A DNA stretch of 64,000 nucleotides from Sinimarinibacterium sp. NLF-5-8 (lineage in GTDB: Bacteria > Pseudomonadota > Gammaproteobacteria > Nevskiales > Nevskiaceae): positions 2,181,501 to 2,245,500 of the forward strand of contig NZ_CP048030.1 of NCBI RefSeq assembly GCF_010092425.1, read 5' to 3'. Within the stretch, counting starts at the first letter, position 1, and every line of letters starts with the position of its first letter. The notes under the pieces are model-generated. The model was not told the origin of the DNA and did no database searches. It was given only the letters and a program-made list of their open reading frames with translations. A program made the position numbers and the translations under genes. Below, piece by piece: positions 20,001 through 30,077 of this stretch.

Positions 20001-21994
20001 CCAGCGGCCTGCCCCGCCCTCGCCGCGACGCGCTGAAGAACATCAACGCAGAACGCAAGCTGTTCATCAGCCGGATCATCGCCGCAGTCATCTTTTTGCT
20101 TGCCGGACTGGCGCTGCTGATCGTGCGGCTGGTTGATCTGCAGGTGACCCAGCACAGCTACTTTTCAACCCGTTCGGACGCCAACCGGATGCGTGTGGTT
20201 CCGGTGGCGCCGGTGCGCGGGCTGATTTATGACCGCAATGGCACGCTGCTGGCACAGAACCAACCCTCCTTTGTGCTGGAGATCACCGCCGAACAGGTGG
20301 AAAACATGGATGCCCTGCTCGCCGATCTGAGCCAGTACACCCAGCTCAGCGAGGCAGACATCGAACGCTTTCGCAGCCGCGTACGCAAAACGCCGCGTTA
20401 TCGCGGGGTGCCGCTGCGCACCAACCTGTCGATGGAAGAAGTCGCCAAATACGAAATGCGTCGGCATGAACTGCCCGGCGTCGAAGTCACCGCCGGGTTG
20501 TCGCGCAATTATCCGATGGGCATCGTCACCGCGCATGTGGTCGGCTATGTCGGCGGCATCAATGAGCAGGAGCTGCAGCAGGTCGAGGAGCGCGCCTATC
20601 GCGGCATCAGCCAGATCGGCAAGGTCGGTGTGGAAAAAAGCCACGAAGACCTGCTGCGCGGCGAACCCGGCGCCAAGATCATCGAAACCAATGCCTTTGG
20701 CCGCCCGCTGCGCGAGCTGGATTATCGGCGCGGCTATCCGGGGCGCAATCTGATCCTGTCGCTGGACGCCCAGGTGCAGCAGGTCGCTGAGGATGCGCTG
20801 GGCGAGCTCACCGGCGCAGTGGTTGCGATCGATCCCACCAATGGCCAGGTCATCGCCATGGTCAGCAAGCCCGGCTTCGATCCACATTATTTTGTCGATG
20901 GGATCAGCAGTGCCGACTATAAAACCCTGTTGGATGACCCGCAGCGTCCGCTGTACAACCGCGCGCTGCAAGGCACTTATCCGCCCGGCTCCACGGTCAA
21001 GCCGGCAATGGCGATTGCCGGCCTGGAATACGGCGTGGTCGATCCCAACCACCGTGAGTTTTGCAAAGGCTCGATGACGCTGCCCGGCTCCACCCGCAAA
21101 TATCGCTGCTGGCGCCGTTCCGGTCACGGCTGGCTGGATATGTCCGGCGGGGTGATGAAGTCCTGCGATATCTACTTCTATCAGCTGGCGCTCAATCTTG
21201 GCATTGACCGCATTCACGAAGCGATGAGCGGCTTTGGCCTGGGCGCCCCCACCGGCCTTGATCTGCCGCTGGAAAAAGGCGGCCTGTACCCCTCGCGCGA
21301 ATGGAAGCTGCGCGCGCGCAAGGAAAACTGGTATCCGGGCGAGACCCTCAACGTCGGCATCGGCCAGGGCTATGTGCTGACCACGCCGGTGCAGCTTGCA
21401 CAGATGACCGCGCGCATCGCCATGCGCGGTGGCGGCTTCAAGCCGCATGTGCTGAGCGTCATCGAAGATCCGATCACCAAGGTGCGAACCCCGGTCGAAC
21501 CGGAGCCGTTGCCGCAGATCGAACTCAAGGACAATCGCCACTGGGACAGCGTGATCAAGGCGATGGAGGACGTGGTGCAGTCACCATCCGGCACCGCCAA
21601 CGCCATCGGCCGCAATGCGCCCTATCGCATCGCCGGCAAAAGCGGAACCGCACAGGTCGCCGCGTTGCGCCAGGATGAAAAAGTCGCACCGACACTCGCA
21701 CAGACGCCGATCCATCTGCGCGACCATGCCCTGTTCATCGCTTTTGCTCCGGCAGATGATCCTCGCATTGCCGTTGGGGTCATTGCCGAACATGCCGGCG
21801 GGGGCAGCCGCATTGCCGCGCCCATCGCGCGCAAGGTGATGGATCAATATCTGCTCGGCAAGGTACTGTTTGACGAACCGGCGCCGGTGGTCGTCGCACC
21901 GCCGCCCCGTCCACGCCCAACCGCCAGCCCCTTGCCGTCTGCCCCGGTTGCAGCGCCGACGGCCGCACCGGCGCCTGCCGGAGGCCATCCATGA
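19997..21994 (+). CDS. mrdA: Penicillin-binding protein 2 (elongasome transpeptidase)
   Basis: A 665-residue class B PBP. One transmembrane segment (about 24-46), the PBP dimer domain (RGLIYDRNG at about 74), and the transpeptidase domain with the active-site SxxK (STVK, S332), the second motif SCD in GVMKSCDIYFYQ, and the third motif KSGT in IAGKSGTAQV. It cross-links peptidoglycan during elongation with RodA. The start is the ATG overlapping the mreD stop. The last 40 residues form a Pro/Ala-rich tail not needed for the fold. It overlaps mrdB by four bases. Confidence 0.97.
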   Translation: MTSGLPRPRRDALKNINAERKLFISRIIAAVIFLLAGLALLIVRLVDLQVTQHSYFSTRSDANRMRVVPVAPVRGLIYDRNGTLLAQNQPSFVLEITAEQVENMDALLADLSQYTQLSEADIERFRSRVRKTPRYRGVPLRTNLSMEEVAKYEMRRHELPGVEVTAGLSRNYPMGIVTAHVVGYVGGINEQELQQVEERAYRGISQIGKVGVEKSHEDLLRGEPGAKIIETNAFGRPLRELDYRRGYPGRNLILSLDAQVQQVAEDALGELTGAVVAIDPTNGQVIAMVSKPGFDPHYFVDGISSADYKTLLDDPQRPLYNRALQGTYPPGSTVKPAMAIAGLEYGVVDPNHREFCKGSMTLPGSTRKYRCWRRSGHGWLDMSGGVMKSCDIYFYQLALNLGIDRIHEAMSGFGLGAPTGLDLPLEKGGLYPSREWKLRARKENWYPGETLNVGIGQGYVLTTPVQLAQMTARIAMRGGGFKPHVLSVIEDPITKVRTPVEPEPLPQIELKDNRHWDSVIKAMEDVVQSPSGTANAIGRNAPYRIAGKSGTAQVAALRQDEKVAPTLAQTPIHLRDHALFIAFAPADDPRIAVGVIAEHAGGGSRIAAPIARKVMDQYLLGKVLFDEPAPVVVAPPPRPRPTASPLPSAPVAAPTAAPAPAGGHP

Positions 21995-23127
21995 TTTCTC
22001 AATTGCTCCCCGGTTCACGTCCGCACAAACCTGAACCCAGCCTCGCCGACTGGCTGGAAACCTGGCATATCGACCTGCCGCTGCTGCTGCTGTTGGTCGC
22101 GGTCACCGGCGTCGGTCTGTTCATCCAGTATTCGGCGTCGGGACTGTCGGTGGACGCGGTGTGGAGTCAGGTTCAACGCATTGCGCTGGGCATGGCTGCA
22201 ATGGTCATTGTCGCGCAAGCGCCACCGGAGCTGTACCGCACACTGGTGCCGTGGGCGTATGTGTTCATCACCATCTTGCTGATTTTGGTCGAAATCATCG
22301 GCGACCACTCCAAAGGCGCGCAGCGCTGGCTGGATCTGGGGGTGGTGCGCTTTCAGCCTTCAGAATTGATGAAGCTGATCATGCCGATTGCCGTGGCCGC
22401 TTTTCTGCATCAGCGTCGCCAACCCCCTTCGCTGGGAACCATCGGCGGTGCACTCATGTTGATCGCCATCCCCGCTGCGCTGATCGCCCACCAACCCGAT
22501 CTTGGCACGGCCATTCTGGTGTTTGCCGCCGGGGGGTTCGTGCTGTTTTTTGCCGGCCTGCAATGGCGCTGGATTCTGTTGACGCTGGGATCGCTGGCCG
22601 CCGCTGCGCCGATCCTCTGGCAAACCCTGCACGACTATCAGCGCAAACGCATTTTCACGCTGCTCAATCCGGAAAGTGATCCGCTGGGCGCGGGCTACCA
22701 CATCGCCCAGTCGCAGATCGCCATCGGCTCGGGCGGTCTGTTTGGCAAAGGGTGGCTCAATGGCACCCAGGCCAAACTCGATTTTTTGCCGGAAGCGCAC
22801 ACCGATTTCATCTTCGCCGTGTTCGCCGAGGAGCTGGGCCTGATCAGCGTGCTGGTGTTGCTGGCCTTGTATGTGGCCATCGTGGGCCGCTGTCTGTGGA
22901 TCTCCATGCGCGCGCAAGATACCTTTCAACGACTGCTCGGCAGCAGCCTGTCGATGACGTTCTTCATTTACATTCTGATCAACATCGGCATGGTCATTGG
23001 CCTTTTGCCCGTGGTCGGGGTGCCCTTGCCGCTGGTGAGCTATGGCGGAACCTCGGCCGTGACACTGTTGTCCTGCTTCGGCATCCTGATGTCGATTCAC
23101 ACCCACCGAAAACTATTGACGCAGTAA
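21991..23127 (+). CDS. mrdB: Peptidoglycan glycosyltransferase RodA
   Basis: A 378-residue SEDS-family polymerase with about ten transmembrane segments. The signatures GAQRWLDLGVVRFQPSELMK and PLVSYGGTSAVTLL, plus HTDFIFAVFAEELG near the large periplasmic loop, identify RodA. It polymerises lipid II together with PBP2, whose gene overlaps by four bases. The stop overlaps the mltB start (TAATG at 23125-23129). Confidence 0.97.
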   Translation: MISQLLPGSRPHKPEPSLADWLETWHIDLPLLLLLVAVTGVGLFIQYSASGLSVDAVWSQVQRIALGMAAMVIVAQAPPELYRTLVPWAYVFITILLILVEIIGDHSKGAQRWLDLGVVRFQPSELMKLIMPIAVAAFLHQRRQPPSLGTIGGALMLIAIPAALIAHQPDLGTAILVFAAGGFVLFFAGLQWRWILLTLGSLAAAAPILWQTLHDYQRKRIFTLLNPESDPLGAGYHIAQSQIAIGSGGLFGKGWLNGTQAKLDFLPEAHTDFIFAVFAEELGLISVLVLLALYVAIVGRCLWISMRAQDTFQRLLGSSLSMTFFIYILINIGMVIGLLPVVGVPLPLVSYGGTSAVTLLSCFGILMSIHTHRKLLTQ

Positions 23128-24137
23128 TGAAAAAACTCCTTTGCAGCGCCGTTCTGGCCGCCTTGAGTCTGAGCGCGCACGCCGATTACAGCCAGCATCC
23201 GCGCGCCACCGAACTGCTGCACCAGCTCAAGACCGGATTCGCCTTCAGCGACAGCGACCTGAACAACGTGCGCAGCGCACTGACCGCCGCCCAAAAACTG
23301 CCGCAACTGGTGCAGCAGGAGCAAAAAGCGCCGGAGCGCGTGGAAACCTGGACGCAGTACTCGCAGCGCATCGACACCAGCCGTATCCAGGATGGCGCCA
23401 AACTGCTGCAAACCCATCAATCATGGTTTGCGCGCGCCGAAAGCGAGTATGGCGTGCCACCCGCAGTGATTGCCGGCATTCTGGGCATCGAAACCCGTTA
23501 TGGCCGCATCACCGGCTCGGTACGCGTGCTCGATGCACTGGCCACCCAAGGCTTTGACCACCCCACCCGCTCGCCGTTTTTCTTCAGCGAACTGACCCAG
23601 TTTTTTGTCTTTTGTCGCGATTTTGGCTTCAAACCCGCCAGCCCCAAAGGGTCTTACGCCGGTGCCATGGGTGCAGCACAGTTCATGCCCAGCAATTACC
23701 GCCGCCTGGCCGTGGACTTTGATGGCGACGGCCACCGCGACCTGTGGACGCTGCCAGATGCCATCGGCTCCATCGGCCACTATCTCAACGAATACGATCG
23801 CAAACGCGCATGGCAGCGTGGCCAGCCACTGGTCACCCGCGCGCGCATCAACGGCGCCGTCGATGCCTCGATTCCGCTCAATCCGCGCGCGGTCACGCAC
23901 ACCATGGGCGACCTGCGCAAACTCGGCATCACCGGCGAAGCCGAACTTCCTGAGAATCTGGCCGTCGCCCTGCTCGATCTGACGCTCGACGGCGGTGCGC
24001 ACGAATACTGGCTGGCATTCCCCAATTTCTTTGCAGTGATGTCCTATAACCCGCGGGTGTATTACGCCATGGCCGTGACCCAGCTGGCGCAGCGCATCCA
24101 TGACGCCCACGCCCAGGCGCTGGGGGCACCTCACTGA
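23127..24137 (+). CDS. mltB: Lytic murein transglycosylase B
   Basis: A 336-residue member of the MltB family. It has an N-terminal signal sequence (MKKLLCSAVLAALSLSAHA, likely cut after residue 19) without a lipobox, so the protein is probably soluble in the periplasm, unlike the E. coli lipoprotein. The catalytic Glu lies in GIETRYGRITG, and YAGAMGAAQFMPSNYRR and VDFDGDGHRDLW are typical. It cleaves glycan strands to 1,6-anhydromuropeptides. Start and stop overlap the genes on both sides. Confidence 0.95.
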   Translation: MKKLLCSAVLAALSLSAHADYSQHPRATELLHQLKTGFAFSDSDLNNVRSALTAAQKLPQLVQQEQKAPERVETWTQYSQRIDTSRIQDGAKLLQTHQSWFARAESEYGVPPAVIAGILGIETRYGRITGSVRVLDALATQGFDHPTRSPFFFSELTQFFVFCRDFGFKPASPKGSYAGAMGAAQFMPSNYRRLAVDFDGDGHRDLWTLPDAIGSIGHYLNEYDRKRAWQRGQPLVTRARINGAVDASIPLNPRAVTHTMGDLRKLGITGEAELPENLAVALLDLTLDGGAHEYWLAFPNFFAVMSYNPRVYYAMAVTQLAQRIHDAHAQALGAPH

Positions 24138-25003
24138 TGGCGGCGCTGCGCGCAAGCATGGCTGTTCTGGCCGCCGTTGCACTGGCGGCCTGTCGCACCA
24201 CGCTGCCCCAGCCCGAGGGCAACCGCCCCCCGCCCCCGCGCAGCAGTCCCACGACACCGCGTCCGGTTGACCCCAACAACCCCAACGCCGGGCGCTACGC
24301 CCTGGAACACGATGAGGCGCCCGACCACCGCGAAGTGCCGGCCGATATTCTCAATGTTCCGGATGCCGTCCCGCGTGCCGAACCCCGCTCGCGCGGCGGC
24401 AACGCCCCCAGCTACAGCGTCTTTGGCAAAACCTACCGTGTACTCAGCGATGCGCGCGGCTATCGCAACAGCGGCATGGCCTCGTGGTACGGCAAAAAAT
24501 TTCATGGCAGCGCCACGGCCAATGGCGAGACTTACGACATGTACCAGATGACCGCAGCACACAAGACGCTGCCGTTGCCGAGTTTTGTCCGGGTCACCCG
24601 TACCGACACCGGGAAAAGCGTGATTGTGCGCGTCAACGATCGCGGCCCGTTCCATCCGGGGCGCATCATCGACCTTTCCTATGCCGCTGCCGCAAAGCTC
24701 GACATGCTCGGCGTCGGCAGCGCGCCGGTCGAAGTGGTGGCGCTGGATCCGGTCGAGCCGATCGCGCCCAGTGAACAATGGCTGCAAGTGGCCGCCTATG
24801 CCGATCCGATCAATGCCGTGGTGATGCGTGAGCAACTGCTGGCACGCGGACATGCCGGCGCACAAATCCTCATTGATGACGAAAACGGCGGCGATCCCCT
24901 GCATCGGGTCGTGCTGGGACCGTTCATCGACGAGCAAAAAGCGCTGGCCACCGATCAGAAGTTGCGCACCGAAGGCTATGTGGCACGCTGGATGCGGCGC
25001 TGA
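24137..25003 (+). CDS. rlpA: Septal ring lytic transglycosylase RlpA
   Basis: A 288-residue lipoprotein: signal with lipobox LAAC (Cys 19), a Pro-rich linker, a double-psi beta-barrel domain (about 108-205, GMASWYGKKFHGSATANGE and VNDRGPFHPGRIIDLS) and a C-terminal SPOR domain (about 212-288, LQVAAYADPINA). RlpA of Pseudomonas cleaves denuded glycan strands, the substrate the SPOR domain binds. It starts one base inside the mltB stop (TGATG). Confidence 0.95.
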   Translation: MAALRASMAVLAAVALAACRTTLPQPEGNRPPPPRSSPTTPRPVDPNNPNAGRYALEHDEAPDHREVPADILNVPDAVPRAEPRSRGGNAPSYSVFGKTYRVLSDARGYRNSGMASWYGKKFHGSATANGETYDMYQMTAAHKTLPLPSFVRVTRTDTGKSVIVRVNDRGPFHPGRIIDLSYAAAAKLDMLGVGSAPVEVVALDPVEPIAPSEQWLQVAAYADPINAVVMREQLLARGHAGAQILIDDENGGDPLHRVVLGPFIDEQKALATDQKLRTEGYVARWMRR

Positions 25004-25141
25004 AAATCCGCGCGCACCAACCCCGAATTTCTGCGTATGGGGTTGTCATTGCGGTAGACTTTGTGCACTGCGTCATCTGCGCGGCTGCGCGTGCAGGACG
25101 TACAACCTCTTGCGATTTTGAATGCCAACCCGATCCCACCG

Positions 25142-26281
25142 ATGAAAACCCTGACCCGCATCCTGTGTGTGCTGTGCCTTCCTCTGTCTGCCTGGGCGCA
25201 AGTGCCCGAACCGCCGTCGATCGCGGCCAAAAGCTACATCCTCTACGACTTCGACAGCCAGCAAACCCTGGCTGAGCGTGATGCGCTGATGCGCGTGGAA
25301 CCCGCCAGCATCACCAAAATCATGACCGCCTACATTGCCTTTGATGAAATCAAGCAAGGCCGGATCACCCTCAACGATCAGGTTCTGATCAGTGAAAAAG
25401 CCTGGCGCACCCCCGGTTCGCGCACCTTTGTCGAGGTCGGCAAGCGCGTGGTATTGGAAGATTTGCTGATGGGCAGCATCGTTCAATCCGGCAATGACGC
25501 CACCGTGGCCATTGCCGAGCACATCGCCGGGGACGAATCGGTGTTTGCCCAGATGATGAACAAGCAGGCCGCGCGGATGGGGATGAAAGACACCCATTTC
25601 ATGAACTCCACCGGCCTGCCGGACGCCGAGCACTACACCACCGCGCACGACATTGCGATCCTGGCCGATTACCTGATCCGTGACTTTCCCCAGCAATACA
25701 AGCACTACTACAGCACGCGCGAGTTCACTTTTGGCCACGGCAAGCAGATCAGCCAGATGAATCGCAACATGCTGCTGGACATGGATCCATTTGCCGATGG
25801 CATCAAGACCGGCCACACCGAATCGGCAGGCTACTGTCTGGCCGCCTCGTCGATCCGTGAAGGCCGCCGCATCATCAGCGTGGTCATGGGCACCAGCGGC
25901 ATGCAGGCGCGCGCCACCGCCTCCAAGGCGCTGCTGGATTACGGCTTCCGCTTCTTTGAAAACGTCACCCAGTTCGGCGTCGACAAGCCGGTCGAACGGG
26001 TCACCGCCTGGAAAGGCAGCGTCAGCCAACTGCCCGTCGGAACTGTTGCCCCGGTGTCGATTTCGCTGCCGCGCGGCACTGCCGACAAGCTCAAGACCGA
26101 ATACCAGATCAGCACGCAGGCGATCGCACCGATCCAGGCAGGACAAGAGCTGGGCACGCTGACGCTCAGCGTGGAGGGCAAAACCCTGCGCACTCTGCCC
26201 CTGGTGGCACTGGCTGACGTTGCCGAAGGGGGCCTGCTCACCCGCGCCGTCGACAGCCTGCGGCTGTGGTGGGCGGAATAA
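25142..26281 (+). CDS. dacC: D-alanyl-D-alanine carboxypeptidase (PBP5/6 family)
   Basis: A 379-residue low-molecular-weight PBP that trims pentapeptides. It has a signal peptide ([19 protein letters not shown]), the active-site SITK (SxxK), SGND (SxN), KTGHT (KTG) and the C-terminal PBP5 domain ending in an amphipathic anchor [10 protein letters not shown]. The frame is open further upstream, but the signal peptide fixes the ATG at 25142. The symbol dacC follows common practice; it could equally be called dacA. A gap of 138 bases after rlpA probably holds its own promoter. Confidence 0.95.
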   Translation: MKTLTRILCVLCLPLSAWAQVPEPPSIAAKSYILYDFDSQQTLAERDALMRVEPASITKIMTAYIAFDEIKQGRITLNDQVLISEKAWRTPGSRTFVEVGKRVVLEDLLMGSIVQSGNDATVAIAEHIAGDESVFAQMMNKQAARMGMKDTHFMNSTGLPDAEHYTTAHDIAILADYLIRDFPQQYKHYYSTREFTFGHGKQISQMNRNMLLDMDPFADGIKTGHTESAGYCLAASSIREGRRIISVVMGTSGMQARATASKALLDYGFRFFENVTQFGVDKPVERVTAWKGSVSQLPVGTVAPVSISLPRGTADKLKTEYQISTQAIAPIQAGQELGTLTLSVEGKTLRTLPLVALADVAEGGLLTRAVDSLRLWWAE

Positions 26282-26286
26282 GCCCG

Positions 26287-26940
26287 ATGAGCGACCCGTC
26301 GCAGATGATTCTGCGGCGCATGGGTTTGTGTGATTACACCCAAACCTGGGCACAGATGCGCGCGTTCACCGATCAGCGGACTTCTGAAACACCGGATCAG
26401 CTCTGGGCCTTGCAACACCCGCCGGTCTTCACCCAGGGGCAGGCCGGCAAGCCCGAACACTTGTTGGCCGCCGGCAACATCCCGGTGGTGCAAAGCGATC
26501 GGGGGGGGCAGATCACCTATCACGGCCCCGGCCAGCTGGTGATGTATGTGATGGTTGATCTGCACCGTCGTGGCTACGGCATCCGCAGTCTGGTCACCCG
26601 GATCGAGGGCGCCATCGTCACCACCCTGGCCGGATATGGCGTGACCGCGTATGCCGACCCTGATGCACCCGGTGTTTATGTCGATGATGCAGGCGGCCTG
26701 CCGGGGCGCGCCAAAATCGGCTCACTGGGGCTGCGCGTGCGCCGGGGCTGCACGTTTCATGGGCTGGCGCTGAATGTGGACATGGACATGGAGCCGTTTT
26801 TGCATATCAATCCCTGTGGCTACATTGGCCAGAGAATGACCCAGCTTGCCGACCTTGGCTGCACCCGCAGTGTCGATGACGTGGCCACGGATCTGGCCGC
26901 ACAACTGCAACACGCACTCGGGCAGCCCGGCAAAATCTGA
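26287..26940 (+). CDS. lipB: Lipoyl(octanoyl) transferase
   Basis: A 217-residue octanoyltransferase that moves octanoate from ACP to lipoyl domains. Diagnostic stretches are [33 protein letters not shown] with the catalytic Lys, and [14 protein letters not shown] with the catalytic Cys. It begins five bases after the dacC stop. In E. coli a small gene (ybeD) sits between dacA and lipB; it is missing here, and lipA is not next to it either. Confidence 0.96.
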   Translation: MSDPSQMILRRMGLCDYTQTWAQMRAFTDQRTSETPDQLWALQHPPVFTQGQAGKPEHLLAAGNIPVVQSDRGGQITYHGPGQLVMYVMVDLHRRGYGIRSLVTRIEGAIVTTLAGYGVTAYADPDAPGVYVDDAGGLPGRAKIGSLGLRVRRGCTFHGLALNVDMDMEPFLHINPCGYIGQRMTQLADLGCTRSVDDVATDLAAQLQHALGQPGKI

Positions 26941-27009
26941 GCGCTTGAGTACAATCCCATGCTCTGTGCCACGCCTCGGCAGCACCTCTTGCCTTTGATC
27001 TCCACGGCC

Positions 27010-27831
27010 ATGAATCGTCCCGACCCTTCTTCCGATGTGCTCGTCCAGGTGCGCGATCTGCGCTTTGGCTACGACGCCACACGCCTGATTTATGACGGCA
27101 TCGACCTCGATATCCGGCGTGGACGGGTCACCGCAATCATGGGGCCGTCGGGCACCGGCAAGACCACGATGCTGCGCCTGATCGGGGGGCAATGGCGCCC
27201 CAACAGCGGCACGGTTTTGTTTGACGGTCAAAACGTGCACAAACAAAGCCAGCGCGCGCTGTATGCCATGCGCCGCCGCATGGGACTGCTGTTCCAGCAC
27301 GGCGCGCTGCTGACCGATTTGAGCGTGTTTGAAAACGTCGCGTTTCCGCTGCGCGAGCACACAAAATTACCGGAGCCCATGATTCGCGACATCGTTCTGC
27401 TCAAACTCGAAGCCGTAGGCTTGCGCGGCGCACATCAGCTCTATCCGGAACAACTCTCTGGCGGCATGGCGCGGCGCGTGGCCTTGGCGCGCACGATTGC
27501 GCTGGACCCTGAAATGGTGATGTATGACGAACCGTTCACTGGCCAGGATCCGATCAACATGGGCGTGCTGATGCGTCTGGTGCGTTCGCTCAACGCGTCA
27601 CTGGGCATCACCAGCGTGGTGGTCTCGCACGACGTCGCCGAGGTGCTGTCGATTTCGGACGATGTGTACATCGTCCATGGCGGCAAGGTCATCGCCAAAG
27701 GCACGCCCGCCGAAATCCGCGCATCACCATCGCCATTGGTTCAGCAATTTCTGGAAGGCCGTCACGATGGCCCCATCGCCTTTCAATACCCCGCCGCTTC
27801 GCTGGCGCACGATTTGATGGGAGCCGCGTGA
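27010..27831 (+). CDS. mlaF: Phospholipid ABC transporter ATP-binding protein MlaF
   Basis: A 273-residue ABC ATPase of the Mla system, which moves phospholipids between the inner and outer membranes. Walker A is GPSGTGKTT, the signature is LSGGMARRV and Walker B is EMVMYDEPF. The frame opens earlier, but the conserved protein begins at the ATG at 27010. First of six closely packed genes, mlaF-E-D-C-B-A. TACAAT at 26950-26955 resembles a -10 element, though without a clear -35. Confidence 0.96.
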   Translation: MNRPDPSSDVLVQVRDLRFGYDATRLIYDGIDLDIRRGRVTAIMGPSGTGKTTMLRLIGGQWRPNSGTVLFDGQNVHKQSQRALYAMRRRMGLLFQHGALLTDLSVFENVAFPLREHTKLPEPMIRDIVLLKLEAVGLRGAHQLYPEQLSGGMARRVALARTIALDPEMVMYDEPFTGQDPINMGVLMRLVRSLNASLGITSVVVSHDVAEVLSISDDVYIVHGGKVIAKGTPAEIRASPSPLVQQFLEGRHDGPIAFQYPAASLAHDLMGAA

Positions 27832-28598
27832 TGGCAGGCATCTGGCAGGTACTGGCAGGCTTTTTGGCCGGCCTGGGGCGCGCACAATTTTTTCTGGCGG
27901 CCATGCTGCGCGCGAGTTTTCCGGCGCTGCTACGTCCACGCTTGATCGTCCAGCAGCTTTACAGCGTCGGCGTGCTGTCGATGATCATCATCGTGCTGTC
28001 GGGCAGCTTTGTCGGCATGGTGCTGGCCTTGCAGGGCTTTCGCACGCTGGTCAAGTTCGGTGCCAGCGAATCGCTCGGCGTTTTTGTCGCCATCGTCATC
28101 ATTCGTGAACTGGGGCCGGTGGTCACCGCCCTGCTGTTTGCCGGACGCGCCGGCTCGGCACTGGCGGCCGAAATCGGCCTGATGCGCGCCACCGATCAGC
28201 TCTCGGCGATGGAAATGATGGCGGTTGATCCGATGCGGCGCGTCATCGCGCCACGCTTCATCGCCGGGGTAATCGCAATGCCGCTGCTGTCCGGCATCTT
28301 TTGCGTGATGGCCATCGGTATCGCCGGCGGCCACGCGGTCGGCGTGGATCTGCTGGGCGTTGATGCCGGCAGTTACTGGTCACAGATCCGCAGCAGCGTG
28401 ACCATGACCGATCTTTGGCAAAGTTTTTTCAAAGCCGCCACTTTCGGTGCGGCAATCAGCTGGATTGCGGTTTATCAGGGCTATCACGCCGCCCCCACGT
28501 CCGAGGGCGTTTCCCGCGCCACGACATCGACCGTGGTGGTGTCCTCGCTGGCGATTCTGGCGCTGGACTTCATCCTCACCGCATTCATGTTTGATTAA
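27831..28598 (+). CDS. mlaE: Phospholipid ABC transporter permease MlaE
   Basis: A 255-residue membrane permease with about five or six hydrophobic segments. Typical MlaE stretches include [36 protein letters not shown] and the coupling-helix region [18 protein letters not shown]. It starts at the base where the mlaF stop ends (TGATG), so the two are translationally coupled. A GTG three bases upstream is an alternative start. Confidence 0.96.
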   Translation: MAGIWQVLAGFLAGLGRAQFFLAAMLRASFPALLRPRLIVQQLYSVGVLSMIIIVLSGSFVGMVLALQGFRTLVKFGASESLGVFVAIVIIRELGPVVTALLFAGRAGSALAAEIGLMRATDQLSAMEMMAVDPMRRVIAPRFIAGVIAMPLLSGIFCVMAIGIAGGHAVGVDLLGVDAGSYWSQIRSSVTMTDLWQSFFKAATFGAAISWIAVYQGYHAAPTSEGVSRATTSTVVVSSLAILALDFILTAFMFD

Positions 28599-28627
28599 CC
28601 GCCTGCCCCTCATCATCGGACGCAATC

Positions 28628-29152
28628 ATGCAATCCAAAGCCTTAGAAATCCTGGTTGGTTTTTTTGTTTGTCTGGGCGTTGCCGCCGTTTTTGTGCTGA
28701 CGTTTCGCGTGGCCAGCCTGGACACCTTTGGCGGCAAGACCTTTGCCGTCAGCGCCAAGTTCAACAACATCGGCGGACTCAAGGTCGGTTCTGCGGTGAC
28801 CATGGCAGGGGTCAAGGTGGGACGTGTGCGCGCCATCGAAATCGATGCCGACAGCTTCGATGCCAGGGTCACGCTCGACATTGCCGCGCAATATGACCGC
28901 ATCCCCGAAGATTCCAGCGCCAAGATCATGACCGCCGGACTGCTCGGCGAGCAGTACATCGGACTGGAAGCCGGCGGCATGGATGAATATCTGGAAAACG
29001 GCAGCGTCCTTGAACTGACCCAGGGCGCGCTGGTGCTGGAAAATCTGATTGGTCAATTCTTGTCCGGCCAGGATGGCAAAGACGACAAACTCGCCGGCGC
29101 CATCAGCAAACTGGCTGAATCCCTGAGTGCCAGCAAAGGAGGCACACCATGA
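28628..29152 (+). CDS. mlaD: Phospholipid transport MCE protein MlaD
   Basis: A 174-residue protein with one N-terminal transmembrane helix (LEILVGFFVCLGVAAVFVL) followed by a single MCE domain (about 38-120, FNNIGGLKVGSAVTMAGVKVG and LLGEQYIGLEAGG). MlaD forms the hexameric lipid-binding ring on the periplasmic side of MlaE. Its stop overlaps the mlaC ATG. Confidence 0.96.
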   Translation: MQSKALEILVGFFVCLGVAAVFVLTFRVASLDTFGGKTFAVSAKFNNIGGLKVGSAVTMAGVKVGRVRAIEIDADSFDARVTLDIAAQYDRIPEDSSAKIMTAGLLGEQYIGLEAGGMDEYLENGSVLELTQGALVLENLIGQFLSGQDGKDDKLAGAISKLAESLSASKGGTP

Positions 29153-29793
29153 AACACCTCAAAACCTGGACCACCCTGCACGCGCGGCTGTGGCTGATAC
29201 TCGTCGGCGCGGTATTCGCCAGCAGCGCGCTGGCCGCCAGCCCCGATGAAATCGTCACCCAGGCCACCCAGGACGTGCGCGCGGATATCCGCCAGAACAT
29301 CGAGCAGTACCAGACCGACAAATCGGCGTTCTACGCCATGGTCGATGCCAAGATCGTGCCTCATGTGGATACGCTCTACGTTGCCAAGGTGATTCTCGGC
29401 ACCCACCTCAAAGGCGCCAGTGAGGCTCAGGTGCGCGCGTTCGAAACGGCGTTCAAGGACATGCTGATCCGCACCTATGCCGATCAGCTGCTGGCGCACT
29501 ACGACACCATCGAAATCAACATCAAGCCTGCGCGAATCGACGGCAAGCGTGCGACCGTGGATGTTGCCATCGTCCGCCAGGATGGCAAGCCGCCGATTCC
29601 GGTGATCTTCTCGATGCGCCAGGTCAAGGACGACTGGAAGGTTTGGGATATCAAGGCCGAAAACATCTCGCTGGTGCTCAACTACCGCACCCAGATGGAT
29701 GGCCAGATCAAAAAAGATGGCCTGGAAAAAGTCACCGAGCGCCTGCGCAGCGGTCAACTGAATCTTGAGCAGCCCCAAGGCGTCGAGCCGTGA
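29149..29793 (+). CDS. mlaC: Periplasmic phospholipid-binding protein MlaC
   Basis: A 214-residue periplasmic lipid shuttle. It has a signal peptide with a longish N-region (hydrophobic core LWLILVGAVFASSALA, cut after about residue 27) and the Ttg2/MlaC fold, with VDAKIVPHVDTLYVAKVILG and WKVWDIKAENISLVLNYR as typical blocks. It carries phospholipid between MlaA and MlaFEDB. Overlaps both neighbours by four bases. Confidence 0.95.
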   Translation: MKHLKTWTTLHARLWLILVGAVFASSALAASPDEIVTQATQDVRADIRQNIEQYQTDKSAFYAMVDAKIVPHVDTLYVAKVILGTHLKGASEAQVRAFETAFKDMLIRTYADQLLAHYDTIEINIKPARIDGKRATVDVAIVRQDGKPPIPVIFSMRQVKDDWKVWDIKAENISLVLNYRTQMDGQIKKDGLEKVTERLRSGQLNLEQPQGVEP

Positions 29794-30071
29794 ACCCGGC
29801 CACCGTTTTTGCGCTTGCGCCCGACTCTCTGCGCTTTGACAGCGCCGCGCGCGGCTTCCGGCAGATTGAAGACTGGCTGCGCAGCCCCGCGCTCGATCTG
29901 GCGGCGGTTGGCGAAGCCGACAGCGCTGGCGTGGCGCTGCTGCTGGCGCTCCAGCGCCACGCGCGGCAACACCAGAAAACCCTGACATTACTCAACCCAC
30001 CGCCACAATTACTCGGTCTGCTGCGTTTTTTTGGCGTGGCCGAGCTGCTGGGTTTCACCGCTCAACCATAA
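29790..30071 (+). CDS. mlaB: STAS domain protein MlaB
   Basis: A 93-residue STAS-domain protein starting with a GTG that overlaps the mlaC stop. The core LDLAAVGEADSAGVALLLAL carries the DSAG motif of STAS proteins. MlaB binds MlaF and is needed for activity and stability of the ABC complex. Its position between mlaC and mlaA supports the call in spite of its small size and modest sequence conservation. Confidence 0.88.
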   Translation: MNPATVFALAPDSLRFDSAARGFRQIEDWLRSPALDLAAVGEADSAGVALLLALQRHARQHQKTLTLLNPPPQLLGLLRFFGVAELLGFTAQP

Positions 30072-30077
30072 TTCACC

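Noticed and set aside
26943-26955. AGTACAAT before mlaF, also seen before the acyltransferase gene at 62615
   Set aside because: Looks like a -10 element in both places, but no -35 at a normal distance; kept only as a remark.
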